Assembly (NCBI RefSeq): GCF_001049895.1
Contig: NZ_CVPE01000006.1
Coordinates: 766,503 to 830,502, forward strand
DNA length: 64,000 bases
Direction: 5' to 3'
Source of the DNA: Rubeoparvulum massiliense
Lineage (GTDB): Bacteria > Bacillota > Bacilli > Rubeoparvulales > Rubeoparvulaceae
The notes under the pieces were generated by a model, which did not search any database, had not been told where the DNA came from, and saw nothing but the letters and a program-made list of their open reading frames with translations. Below, piece after piece: positions 51,801-60,269 of this stretch. A program made the position numbers and the translations under genes. Numbering within the stretch: position 1 is the stretch's first letter; every line of letters begins with the position of its first letter.

Positions 51801-53441
51801 ATGAATAAGCGTTCTCAAGAACAATTGGAACAAATGCCTACTTCTTTAACACTTTCCTCTTTGCTATTACGACAGTTAAAACTCTGGGGTGTAGAACGGA
51901 TCTATGGTGTTGCTGGTGATGCCATCCTACACCTTCTCCAAACCATTGGTGAAGAACGCCACTTAATTTGGGTTAATGCCCGTTTTGAAAGTGCTGCAGC
52001 CATGATGGCATCAGCAGAAAGCATCCTCTCAAACCGACCAGGAGTCTGTCTGGGCACTAGTGGACCAGGACTTGCCAATATGTTAAATGGTCTTGCTGTG
52101 GCTTCTGCTGACCATATCCCACTATTAGTAATTACTGGGCAAGTGCCACAGGATTCCATTGGAACGGAAGCAAAACAATATGTGGAACAGCAGGAGCTGA
52201 TTGCACCACTGGCTTGCTATTCTGCGGAGGTGCAAGATTCAAAAGCTTTACTTCCCTTATTACGAACTGCCTATGTAACAGCTATGACAAAGCGAGGTGT
52301 GGCTCATCTCAGTATTCCACAAAATCTCTTTTCACAGATCGTTACAGCAGTTCCTCGTCCGCTCATCGATCTACAAAGTCAGCTGCAAACTGAGAATTGT
52401 ACACAGCTTGAGCAAGTGGTTGACCAACTTCAACGCTCGCAGCGCCCTGCCTTGCTCCTTGGGGTCGGAGCTCGCCAAGCACAGAAAGAAATTATGCAAC
52501 TAGCAGAAATCCAGGAAGTGGCTCTTTTTGAAAGCCTGGGAGCCAAAGGAGTGATCTCCTTTCATCATCCTTTTTTCCTCGGCGGATTAGGGGAAGGTGG
52601 AACCATGGAAGGAATGGCCCTCTTCCAACAAGCAGACTTTATTCTCGTTATCGGTAGCAATTGGTGGCCAGATGGCTTTGTCCCACAGCAAGCTACCGTC
52701 GCCAGCATTGACCTAGCAGTAGCCAGCATTGAGACCCATCCTGCAGCCAACCTCGGTCTGATCGGTGATGCTACTACCGTACTTACAAAGATCATCAATC
52801 AACTCCAACAACGTTCGCGGGTAGAATGGAAGAAACAGATCACCCAGTGCAAGGAACAGATTGATCAAGCATATTCCCATGAGAATTCCCCGCCTGATGC
52901 ACTCACACCTGCTCAGGTAATGAGCATCCTCAGTGATATGGTTGATGATGATGGGATTATTACTGTAGATACAGGTGATCACACAATCTGGTTCAATCAG
53001 CGCTTCCGTGCCACGAACCAAGAGGTACTCTTCTCGGGAAAGTGGCGCACCATGGGCTATGGATTACCTGCAGCTATCGGTGCACAGCTGGCTGCACCAC
53101 AAAAACAGGTTACTACCATCGTTGGTGATGGTAGCTTCGTAACTACTATGATGGAGCTCTCCGCTCTCCACGAGCAACAGCTTCCCATCACCATCCTCAT
53201 CCTCAAAAATCATACCTATGGGAAGGAGGAGAGTAGCATGCTAGCTCGAGGCTATCAGCCCTATGGCGTTCAGCTTGCTAACCCTAACTTTGTCCAACTG
53301 GCTCAGGCTTATGGCATTGCAGGAGAACAGGTGAAAGATGCCGATCAGCTCCTTAATGCCTTGAAAAAAGCCTACAAGTCAAAGGCTCCCTTTGTGGTGG
53401 AAATCGAAACCGCCTATATCACTCCCCCGTTTACTCAGTAA
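51801..53441 (+). CDS. Thiamine diphosphate-dependent enzyme, pyruvate oxidase/acetolactate synthase type
   Basis: The 546-residue protein has three ThDP-enzyme domains: the N-terminal PYR domain with catalytic Glu (NARFESAA), a central domain and the C-terminal PP domain with the ThDP motif GDGSFVTTMMELSALHEQQLP ending NHTYG. No acetolactate-synthase regulatory partner is adjacent, and the GVERIYGVAGDAILHLL start resembles pyruvate oxidase or related decarboxylases. Substrate specificity is not resolved. ATG 51801 follows GGAGGG by six bases. Confidence 0.87.
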   Translation: MNKRSQEQLEQMPTSLTLSSLLLRQLKLWGVERIYGVAGDAILHLLQTIGEERHLIWVNARFESAAAMMASAESILSNRPGVCLGTSGPGLANMLNGLAVASADHIPLLVITGQVPQDSIGTEAKQYVEQQELIAPLACYSAEVQDSKALLPLLRTAYVTAMTKRGVAHLSIPQNLFSQIVTAVPRPLIDLQSQLQTENCTQLEQVVDQLQRSQRPALLLGVGARQAQKEIMQLAEIQEVALFESLGAKGVISFHHPFFLGGLGEGGTMEGMALFQQADFILVIGSNWWPDGFVPQQATVASIDLAVASIETHPAANLGLIGDATTVLTKIINQLQQRSRVEWKKQITQCKEQIDQAYSHENSPPDALTPAQVMSILSDMVDDDGIITVDTGDHTIWFNQRFRATNQEVLFSGKWRTMGYGLPAAIGAQLAAPQKQVTTIVGDGSFVTTMMELSALHEQQLPITILILKNHTYGKEESSMLARGYQPYGVQLANPNFVQLAQAYGIAGEQVKDADQLLNALKKAYKSKAPFVVEIETAYITPPFTQ

Positions 53442-53447
53442 TATGAA

Positions 53448-53482
53448 AAGGGTCTAACCTTAAGAAAATAGGTTAGACCCTT
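53448..53482. terminator. Bidirectional terminator
   Basis: AGGGTCTAACCT/AGGTTAGACCCT forms a 12-base-pair stem with a nine-base loop between converging genes. Confidence 0.85.
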
Positions 53483-53485
53483 CGT

Positions 53486-53911
53486 CTATGCTTCACGAAT
53501 CAATTTGGAACTAAAAATTTGTTCCGAACAATATTCAATAATCTCACGACGTCGAACAATCCCAATAAAAACTTCGTTATCATCGACGACTGGGACAAAG
53601 TTCTGTGCAACCGCAAGGGTGATTAAATCTTCCATTTTTGCGTTAATCGAAACCGTTTGATTCTGCCATCTCAAAGGAATGTCTTTAAGACGAATCTTAT
53701 CTGTATTCTCAAAACTTAAATCGGGGGTATTCTTCAACTTCCAAAGGAGATCTCCTTCGGTTAAGGTACCAATATAATGTCCTGAATCATCGATCAGTGG
53801 GATGGCCGAAAAGCGATGGAACTCCATCCGTTCCAATGCTTGTCGCATGGTAGCTTCAGGTGTCATATACACCACTTCACGCTTCGGTAAGAGAAAAAAT
53901 GCAATATTCAT
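53486..53911 (-). CDS. CBS-domain-pair protein
   Basis: The 141-residue protein is almost entirely two CBS motifs, one around residues 18-60 (ATMRQALERMEFHRFSAIPLIDDSGHYIGTLTEGDLL) and one from about 85 to 130 (NAKMEDLITLAVAQNFVPVVDDNEVFIGIVRRREI). Such stand-alone CBS pairs bind adenine nucleotides or c-di-AMP. ATG 53911 with AAAGGGG is preferred to a longer start. Ligand and partner are unknown. Confidence 0.82.
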   Translation of the reverse strand: MNIAFFLLPKREVVYMTPEATMRQALERMEFHRFSAIPLIDDSGHYIGTLTEGDLLWKLKNTPDLSFENTDKIRLKDIPLRWQNQTVSINAKMEDLITLAVAQNFVPVVDDNEVFIGIVRRREIIEYCSEQIFSSKLIREA

Positions 53912-54030
53912 CAGCAAAACCCCTTTATCTGTTTTCTCCTTCCCTTCTAGCATTTTACCATTTTTTGAACATGCTTTTACACGTTACTGCCATCACTATT
54001 ATATAATATTTCAGCGCAAAACATGAAGAA

Positions 54031-54073
54031 AGAATCTCCCTATTCTACTTTGATTAAGAGACAGGGAGATTCT
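54031..54073. terminator. Terminator after copZ
   Basis: AGAATCTCCCT/AGGGAGATTCT is an 11-base-pair stem with a roughly 21-base loop. The T run is weak, so termination strength is uncertain. Confidence 0.6.
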
Positions 54074-54090
54074 GTTCAAACAAGTTTGGA

Positions 54091-54300
54091 TTATTCCACC
54101 ACGTCATAGCCTTGTTCTTCGATTGCTTCCTTCATTGCTTGATCTGTAACTTGACTAGGATCATATTCAACATGAACGCGTTTGGCCTCTAAATTGACTT
54201 TGGCTTCCTTCACACCTGCCAAGCTGTGTAATGCACCTTCTACTGCTTTTACACAATGCTGACAAGACATTCCTTCCACATGGTACTCTTTCACTCCCAT
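54091..54300 (-). CDS. copZ: Copper chaperone CopZ
   Basis: The 69-residue HMA-domain protein has the GMSCQHC metal motif and carries Cu(I) to CopA. ATG 54300 follows GGAGGTGAGAACA (AGGAGG-type site eight bases upstream). It lies 60 bases downstream of copA on the same strand. Confidence 0.94.
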   Translation of the reverse strand: MGVKEYHVEGMSCQHCVKAVEGALHSLAGVKEAKVNLEAKRVHVEYDPSQVTDQAMKEAIEEQGYDVVE

Positions 54301-54360
54301 TGTTCTCACCTCCTCCGTCGTCCATCATACTTCGATCTCTTCAAGATATCGTCAAATGAA

Positions 54361-56562
54361 TCATTTCCTTTGAAGTGGAATATGACGTAAGCGTAAAGCA
54401 TTGAGAACCACAGAGACTGAGCTGAGCGCCATGGCTGCACCAGCGATCCATGGCGCTAACCAACCTGCCATCGCAATTGGAATACCAATGGAATTATAGA
54501 AGAGAGAGGCAAAGAGATTCTGTTTAATGTTGGTCATGGTATGGCGACTCACGAGAATCGCATTGACAACCCCCTGCAACTCACTCCCCATCACCGTTAC
54601 ATCAGCAGCCTCCATAGCTACATCCGTTCCTGTATCAATGGCAATTCCCACCTCGGCAGTGGCTAATGCAGGGGCATCATTGATCCCATCGCCAACCATC
54701 GCCACTCGGAAGCCTTTTTCTTGATAGTGTTTTACCACATCTGATTTCCCCGTTGGTAATACCTCCGCTTCCACCTGGGTGATACCTACCTGCCGAGCGA
54801 TGGCATGAGCAGTTCGCTGATTATCCCCTGTGACCATAGCAACCTGGAGACCCATCTGTTGCAATTGGTTGATGGCCTGCTTGGCATCCTCCTTGACCTG
54901 ATCAGCTACAGCGATCAATCCGATAACAGCATTACTGCTTGCCACCAACATTACCGTCTTACCCTCTGCCTCCAATTGCTCTAGCTGGTTGAGCGAGGTA
55001 GAATAATCGATCCCTTGCTCCTCCAACAAGCGGCGATTTCCAATCCAGTATTGTTGACCTTCGTGAATGGCGGCAACGCCCTTGCCAGGATAGACGGTAA
55101 ATTGCTCTACTCCCCCACATCGTTCTCCTCGTTCCTTCGCATACTTCACAACAGCTTGCCCTACGGGATGCTCAGAATTTTGTTCAATGGATGCAACTAC
55201 TTGCAGAAGCTTCTGCTCTTCACTTTGGAATGAGAGAATCTCTGTCACCTGTGGTTCTCCATGGGTGATGGTTCCTGTCTTATCCAGAAGAATCACATTG
55301 ACCTTACTTAGCTGCTCTAAATGTTCCCCACCCTTAAAGAGGATTCCATGCTCTGCACCCTTCCCAGTCCCTACCATGATGGATGTTGGCGTCGCCAATC
55401 CTAAGGCACAGGGACAGGCGATTACGAGAACAGCCACCGCTGTGATCAGCGCATACTCCACATTCCCGGGCTGTAGCCAAAAATAATGAAGTAAGAATGT
55501 AATAAGGGCGAGTAATACCACCGTAGGAACGAAGATACCAGAGATTCGGTCAGCCACCCGCTGAATCGGTGCCTTACTTGCGTTCGCTTGCTTCACCGCT
55601 TGAATGATTTGGGCTAAAACCGTTTCATTCCCAATCTTCGTTGCACGAAATGTGAGGGCACCATGAAGATTGATAGTACCACCAAAAACAGGATCTCCCT
55701 TTGTTTTTTCCACAGGTAGGCTTTCACCGGTTAGCATCGATTCATTGATGGTGGAATTACCTTCCACAATCTCACCATCTACAGGAATCTTCTCACCTGG
55801 TCGAACAAGTATCCATTGATCATGTTTCACCTGCTCCACAGGAATCACCTGCCAATCTCCATCCATTTTCACAGTAGCAGTTTGGGCTTGGAGGGAGAGG
55901 AGCTTTTCCATAGCGGCAGTGGTTCTGCCCTTGGCCAATGCTTCGAGATATTTCCCCACAAGAACGAGGGTAATCAAGACGGCACTGGTTTCGAAATAGA
56001 GATGATGAGAGCCATTGAGCATTCCATAAATGCTATAAAAATAGGCAGCTGATGTTCCTAAAGCTACGAGAACATCCATATTGGCACTTCTATTCTTCAA
56101 AGCCTTCCAAGCGCCTTCATAGAAGATCCAGCCAACAAAGAATTGCACAGGTGTGGCAAAAGTCCATTGTACCCATGGGTTGAGTAACCATTGGGGCACC
56201 AGCATTGGTAGACCTAAGTGGGCGAACATCGTCCAGAGTAGCGGGAATGAGAGAAGAGCTGAGAGAATGATTCTACGCCGCTTATGGCTCAGTTCCTCTT
56301 CCTTCAATGCTTTCCGATCATCTACCTTTTCCATTGCTCCATATCCTAAGTCTTTTACTTTCTTGCGTAGATCTTCGATATCAAGTTGATTCGGGTCAAA
56401 GGAGATCACCGCCTCCTCTGAAGTAAGATTGACGGTGGCATTCTGAACACCTTCCATACGATTTAAACCCTTTTCAATTCGATTGGAGCAAGCCGCACAG
56501 GTCATCCCTGTAATCACCAGTTGTACCTGCCTTCCCCCACGTTGTTCTGTACCTTCTGCCAC
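54361..56562 (-). CDS. copA: Copper-exporting P1B-type ATPase CopA
   Basis: The 733-residue protein has one HMA domain with [14 protein letters not shown] near residues 18-31, then eight membrane helices. Motifs: CPC in [12 protein letters not shown], phosphorylation DKTGT, TGE actuator (MLTGESLPV), HP in NSEHPVGQA and hinge [10 protein letters not shown]. It pumps Cu(I) out of the cytosol. Many relatives have two HMA domains; here one is present. Start is GTG at 56562. A possible CsoR operator lies upstream. Confidence 0.95.
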   Translation of the reverse strand: MAEGTEQRGGRQVQLVITGMTCAACSNRIEKGLNRMEGVQNATVNLTSEEAVISFDPNQLDIEDLRKKVKDLGYGAMEKVDDRKALKEEELSHKRRRIILSALLSFPLLWTMFAHLGLPMLVPQWLLNPWVQWTFATPVQFFVGWIFYEGAWKALKNRSANMDVLVALGTSAAYFYSIYGMLNGSHHLYFETSAVLITLVLVGKYLEALAKGRTTAAMEKLLSLQAQTATVKMDGDWQVIPVEQVKHDQWILVRPGEKIPVDGEIVEGNSTINESMLTGESLPVEKTKGDPVFGGTINLHGALTFRATKIGNETVLAQIIQAVKQANASKAPIQRVADRISGIFVPTVVLLALITFLLHYFWLQPGNVEYALITAVAVLVIACPCALGLATPTSIMVGTGKGAEHGILFKGGEHLEQLSKVNVILLDKTGTITHGEPQVTEILSFQSEEQKLLQVVASIEQNSEHPVGQAVVKYAKERGERCGGVEQFTVYPGKGVAAIHEGQQYWIGNRRLLEEQGIDYSTSLNQLEQLEAEGKTVMLVASSNAVIGLIAVADQVKEDAKQAINQLQQMGLQVAMVTGDNQRTAHAIARQVGITQVEAEVLPTGKSDVVKHYQEKGFRVAMVGDGINDAPALATAEVGIAIDTGTDVAMEAADVTVMGSELQGVVNAILVSRHTMTNIKQNLFASLFYNSIGIPIAMAGWLAPWIAGAAMALSSVSVVLNALRLRHIPLQRK

Positions 56563-56629
56563 AGTAACCTACCCCCTTTGATCTTTAAGATGACCAATTC
56601 TTACTTTACATACTCTATACTATATATAC

Positions 56630-56648
56630 TATACCCCCCATGTGTATG
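56630..56648. promoter_or_regulatory. Candidate CsoR operator upstream of copA
   Basis: ATACCCCCCATGTGTAT resembles CsoR operators of the form ATACCCC-n-GGGGTAT, with the right arm degenerate (GTGTAT). It lies about 70 bases upstream of copA in a region with AT-rich promoter sequence (TATATATACTATA). Confidence 0.5.
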
Positions 56649-56733
56649 TCAAACCTTTTTTCATTGAAATATACTCACCGACTGGGTATGATAAAGAGGA
56701 CTTCGCGACAACGAGAAAGGAAGGTGAATCCTC

Positions 56734-57081
56734 ATGATGAATGAGTTAATGAAGACCAACCTTGATGACGTGTTAACCACCGATTTACAGCGGAAAATCA
56801 TGGACCAACTACGAGAGCATGTTGTAGATCCTGAGCTCAATATGAATGTGGTGGATCTTGGTCTCGTATACAGAATTGAAGTATTAGATGATAAGAAAGC
56901 TTATATTGAGATGACCCTCACTTCCATGGGATGCCCGTTAGCTGGCGAACTTACCACTCTAGTAAGAGAAGCTGTTACCCAACTAGAAGAGATTGATGAT
57001 GTGGAAGTCAATGTGGTCTGGAACCCACCATGGAGCCGAGAGAATATGTCACAGTTCGCTCGGATGACCCTTGGAATATAA
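56734..57081 (+). CDS. sufT: SufT/MIP18-family Fe-S cluster assembly protein (DUF59)
   Basis: The 115-residue protein is a single DUF59 domain with DPELNMNVVDLGLVYRIEV and TLTSMGCPLAGELTTLV. Family members help target Fe-S clusters to client proteins. It stands alone, divergent from copA. GGAAGGTG lies upstream of the ATG. Whether it belongs functionally with copper handling, which damages Fe-S clusters, is speculative. Confidence 0.86.
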   Translation: MMNELMKTNLDDVLTTDLQRKIMDQLREHVVDPELNMNVVDLGLVYRIEVLDDKKAYIEMTLTSMGCPLAGELTTLVREAVTQLEEIDDVEVNVVWNPPWSRENMSQFARMTLGI

Positions 57082-57100
57082 GAAAAACATGGCATAAACA

Positions 57101-57134
57101 GATAAGGCAGGTGCTCCATTGCACCTGCCTTATC
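57101..57134 (+). terminator. Terminator of sufT
   Basis: GATAAGGCAGGTGC-TCCATT-GCACCTGCCTTATC is a 14-base-pair stem that overlaps the stop codon of the converging hydrolase gene. No long T run follows on the plus strand. Confidence 0.65.
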
Positions 57135-57870
57135 TCGCTTCCCAGCGCCAGCCTTCTCGAGCAAGGGCGATGGGTCCTGTAAAATGTTCTGCCGCTTCCT
57201 CAAGCAATTGGTCATGCTGACCAAAGTGCGGCAGATGAGTGAGCAGAAGGGAGCCTACTCTTGCTTCCGCTGCAAGTCGACCTACATCATAACTGTTCAT
57301 ATGGCCCCCATAGGCTTGAGCATCCATCCCTCCATAGAAGCTACACTCTGCCACAAGCAAATCAGCATCTGCTGCAAAGTCCACCAGCTTTGGAAAGAAT
57401 GCGGTATCTGCTGTATAAACAATCGTTGCTTCTGAAGTAGCAATACGCATAGCTAAGCAGTACTCAGGATGTTGAGTGGGAAGTACTTCCACTTGAAATA
57501 ATCCAATCTGCTCTTTCTTGTCAGGTAATAAGGGAAAGGCCTGGGTAATATTAGGACGTTGTAAACGTTGAAAGGCCTCTTCATCGTGGTTAGGAGCATA
57601 GATGGGCAATACACCATTCCCATTGCCCAATTGTTGCTGTACAAGCAATGCATATTGCAACACGCCTAGATCCGCGATATGATCATAATGATAATGGGAG
57701 AGTAGTACCGCTTGTAAGCGTTCAGGTTGGGTAAAATAAGGAAGTCTTGATAAGACACCACTTCCACAATCAAGTAAAAGTTGTTCACCATCATGTTCCA
57801 GCAAATATCCAGCTGTGGCACTACCGGGTCCCGGGTACCCACCCCAATATCCAATCACTTGAAACTGCAT
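57130..57870 (-). CDS. Metallo-beta-lactamase fold hydrolase (YhfI-like)
   Basis: The 246-residue protein has VIGYWGGYPGPGSATAGY at the N terminus, the HxHxDH motif as SHYHYDHIADLG, then TPQHPEY-like (PTQHPEY) and ADTAFF downstream, with AECSF and THLPHF completing the metal site. This is the RNase Z/YhfI-type hydrolase family with unknown substrate. ATG 57870 is chosen by homology of the start and AAGGTG nine bases upstream. It is divergent from csoR with about 60 bases between. Confidence 0.87.
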   Translation of the reverse strand: MQFQVIGYWGGYPGPGSATAGYLLEHDGEQLLLDCGSGVLSRLPYFTQPERLQAVLLSHYHYDHIADLGVLQYALLVQQQLGNGNGVLPIYAPNHDEEAFQRLQRPNITQAFPLLPDKKEQIGLFQVEVLPTQHPEYCLAMRIATSEATIVYTADTAFFPKLVDFAADADLLVAECSFYGGMDAQAYGGHMNSYDVGRLAAEARVGSLLLTHLPHFGQHDQLLEEAAEHFTGPIALAREGWRWEAR

Positions 57871-57930
57871 GTCCATTCTCACCTTTCCATTGTATTCACT
57901 TGATGATCTAATATAAAGGAGGAAGATAAT

Positions 57931-58272
57931 ATGGTCGATCAAGAAACCAGCCATGAGGCGATGATGATTCCGATGGCAAGCTGCTGCAGTGCCGGGCGGA
58001 AAAGCCATCATTCACCGACAGTAAAACGGAATTTAACCTCACGACTCAACCGAATCGAAGGACAAATACGTGGAATTAAGCGTCTGATTGAAGAAGATAC
58101 TTACTGTGATAATGTCCTGAATCAAATTGCAGCCGTGCAAGCTGCCCTTAGTTCAGTGGCTACCATCCTCATGGAGAATCACATGAAAAGCTGTGTAATG
58201 GAACGGCTTCAAGCAGGAGACCAAGAAGTCGTCGATGAACTGATGCAAACGATGAAGCGCCTAATGAAATGA
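57931..58272 (+). CDS. csoR: CsoR-family copper-sensing repressor
   Basis: The 113-residue all-helical protein has the Cys-His-Cys Cu(I) site: Cys59, His84 and Cys88 (spacing 25 and 4, identical to CsoR). The N-terminal region carries an extra SCCS plus a pair of His, more than in most family members. It should repress copA-copZ until Cu(I) binds. AAAGGAGG lies upstream of the ATG. Confidence 0.9.
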   Translation: MVDQETSHEAMMIPMASCCSAGRKSHHSPTVKRNLTSRLNRIEGQIRGIKRLIEEDTYCDNVLNQIAAVQAALSSVATILMENHMKSCVMERLQAGDQEVVDELMQTMKRLMK

Positions 58273-58276
58273 TCAA

Positions 58277-58927
58277 TCATTGAATGATGGGCCAGCCGCG
58301 TTCCTCTACATGAGTACGAAATTCTGCCTTCGGCCGAACTACGACGGGACGAGATACAAATTCAAATAGAGGGAGATCAGACGCACTATCCGCGTAGGCC
58401 CATGTCTCCTTCACTTCTGTTTCTTGTAGCCACGCTTGGAAATGTCTCACCTTCTCCTCGCCATGATTGATCACACCGATCTCACCTGTACAAATCTCCC
58501 CTTCAAAGAGAAGCTCTGTGCCTCTTACCTCATCAATGGGTGCCCCAGTTCGAGCTACGAATAGTTCGAGAAATGGATGAAGCGCTCCAGACAGTAAAAT
58601 CACTCGATCCCCCGACTGATGATGGGATTGAATCCGTTCCAAAATCTCTCGATCCAATTGCTCTACACCATGATCAACCAAACGAACAAAAAACGCTTCT
58701 ACTTCTCCTCGGGTTAATCCGCGAAACCCTTGGGCAAAAGCGCGGAATAATTCAGTGCGAACTACATAGGAGCCCTTACGATAATTGATGATGACCGCTT
58801 GACTCATTCCTTTATAAATACGAAGTCTGCGGTGAAGTGGAAACTGCGTTAAACCCACTTTGAGCATTAAGGCTAGGGGATTACCTTGAAAAAGAGTTCC
58901 ATCAAAATCGACAGCAACATAGGCCAT
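58277..58927 (-). CDS. HAD-IB family phosphatase (SerB-like fold)
   Basis: The 216-residue enzyme has motif I VDFDGTLF (Asp nucleophile), motif II LLSGA, and motif IV YADSASDLPL. The cap insertion between motifs I and II gives the IB subfamily, which includes phosphoserine phosphatase and lipid phosphate-like hydrolases. Exact substrate is unknown. The gene converges with csoR with four bases between stops. Confidence 0.86.
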   Translation of the reverse strand: MAYVAVDFDGTLFQGNPLALMLKVGLTQFPLHRRLRIYKGMSQAVIINYRKGSYVVRTELFRAFAQGFRGLTRGEVEAFFVRLVDHGVEQLDREILERIQSHHQSGDRVILLSGALHPFLELFVARTGAPIDEVRGTELLFEGEICTGEIGVINHGEEKVRHFQAWLQETEVKETWAYADSASDLPLFEFVSRPVVVRPKAEFRTHVEERGWPIIQ

Positions 58928-58999
58928 ACCTTGAATAAACCTCCTTCTTTTCCACTGCGTGATATCTATAGTATCCCCTATACCATTCGTGATGATTCC

Positions 59000-59356
59000 T
59001 TATTTTTCCTGCTTATCCTGTTCCTCTGTTGTCACATGTTGAAGGTGAAATTGGATTAAACCAAATAGATAATCAACAGAATGGAAGGCATAATATTTAG
59101 CAATGACCCCCTTCTCTCCATAGACTACCAGGGCTGGCACACTAGTAATCTTCCAAGCTTGAGCAAGAGCAGGTAGGTAATTGAGGTTACTGGCGATGAT
59201 GCGAGCCTGCGGGATTGCTGTAGCGGTAATCTCTAACAAGCGATGGGCCAATTTACAAGTACCACAAAAAGGCGTATAAAGATATACAAATAATGGAGCC
59301 CCTTTTACATCTTGAAGCTGTTGATGTAGTTCTTCTTCAGCCATCTCCTGGATCAT
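59000..59356 (-). CDS. Thioredoxin-like protein (CGTC)
   Basis: The 118-residue thioredoxin-fold protein has CGTC in LYTPFCGTCKLAHRLLE and the cis-Pro of the fold in ITSVPALVVYG. There is no signal peptide, so it is cytosolic. ATG 59356 with GGGAGGGG upstream is preferred to a longer frame. It follows korB after a terminator, so it is probably read from its own promoter or by read-through. Similar YtpP-type proteins have poorly defined roles. Confidence 0.85.
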   Translation of the reverse strand: MIQEMAEEELHQQLQDVKGAPLFVYLYTPFCGTCKLAHRLLEITATAIPQARIIASNLNYLPALAQAWKITSVPALVVYGEKGVIAKYYAFHSVDYLFGLIQFHLQHVTTEEQDKQEK

Positions 59357-59377
59357 CTTCACCCCTCCCTCCAGCAA

Positions 59378-59417
59378 AAATGAAGACACCGCCTCGATGG
59401 TGGGCAGTGTCTTCATT
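59378..59417 (-). terminator. Terminator of korAB
   Basis: On the minus strand GAAGACACTGCC...GGCGGTGTCTTC with an 11-base loop is followed by ATTTTT. It lies 6 bases after the korB stop, upstream of the thioredoxin-like gene. Confidence 0.8.
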
Positions 59418-59422
59418 ATACC

Positions 59423-60268
59423 TTATTTGAATAGGTTCTCCATCTTGCGAAGCAAGGCTTCATCCATGGAACCTTCTTTGACATCGAGGATATTCCAGTC
59501 AATGTCTAATTGCGTTTGGAAGTCATCCCGTTCTTCTTCAAAGAGAATACCTGTTACGAGGCCTTCTTTTTCTTTGATAAAGCTGATGGCTTCTTCTCTC
59601 GTAGCAAAAGGTTGATCCACCTGAGCAAGGCTTTCCTTAAAGAAGTCATAGGTGTTCACCTTATTAAAAGTAACACAAGGACTGTATACATTCACCAAAG
59701 AGAAACCTTTATGTTGAATGGCACGCTCAATAATCTCAGTCATGCCTTTAATATCCCCGGAGAAGGCTTGTGCCACAAATGTTCCACCATTGGCAATGGC
59801 TGTTGCCAGCGGATCGATAGGATACTCCTTATTACCTGCTTTCGTCGTCTTCGTCACAAACTGATGAGCGCTACGTGGAGAGGTCTGTCCCTTGGTTAAT
59901 CCATAAATCTGATTATCCATCACCACATAGGTCATATCAATATTACGACGAACCGCATGGGCAAAGTGTCCCATTCCGATTCCATAGCCATCGCCATCAC
60001 CGCCTGCAGCAATGACAGTCAACTCTGGGTTGGCCATCTTCACACCTTGGGCAACAGGGAGTGAACGTCCATGGAGGGTATGAAAGCCATAGGTTCGCGT
60101 ATACTCAGACAGCTTACTGGAACAGCCAATCCCTGTAACAATGGCCATTTGATGTGGTTCCAGTCCCAAATTCAACGCTGCCTTCTGTACACCTGCCATG
60201 ACACTAAAATGGCCACAGCCTGGGCACCACGTTGGTGTATCGCCACGGAAATCTTTTATTGTAGCCAT
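59423..60268 (-). CDS. korB: 2-oxoacid:ferredoxin oxidoreductase beta subunit, KorB
   Basis: The 281-residue subunit has the N-terminal WCPGCGHFSVMAG motif and the ThDP motif GGDGDGYGIGMGHF followed by NQIYGLTKGQTSPRS, which define the 2-oxoacid:ferredoxin oxidoreductase beta subunit. There is no [4Fe-4S] ferredoxin domain. With KorA it decarboxylates 2-oxoglutarate (or another 2-oxoacid) to acyl-CoA with reduction of ferredoxin. It starts one base after the korA stop. Confidence 0.92.
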   Translation of the reverse strand: MATIKDFRGDTPTWCPGCGHFSVMAGVQKAALNLGLEPHQMAIVTGIGCSSKLSEYTRTYGFHTLHGRSLPVAQGVKMANPELTVIAAGGDGDGYGIGMGHFAHAVRRNIDMTYVVMDNQIYGLTKGQTSPRSAHQFVTKTTKAGNKEYPIDPLATAIANGGTFVAQAFSGDIKGMTEIIERAIQHKGFSLVNVYSPCVTFNKVNTYDFFKESLAQVDQPFATREEAISFIKEKEGLVTGILFEEERDDFQTQLDIDWNILDVKEGSMDEALLRKMENLFK

Positions 60269-60269
60269 C

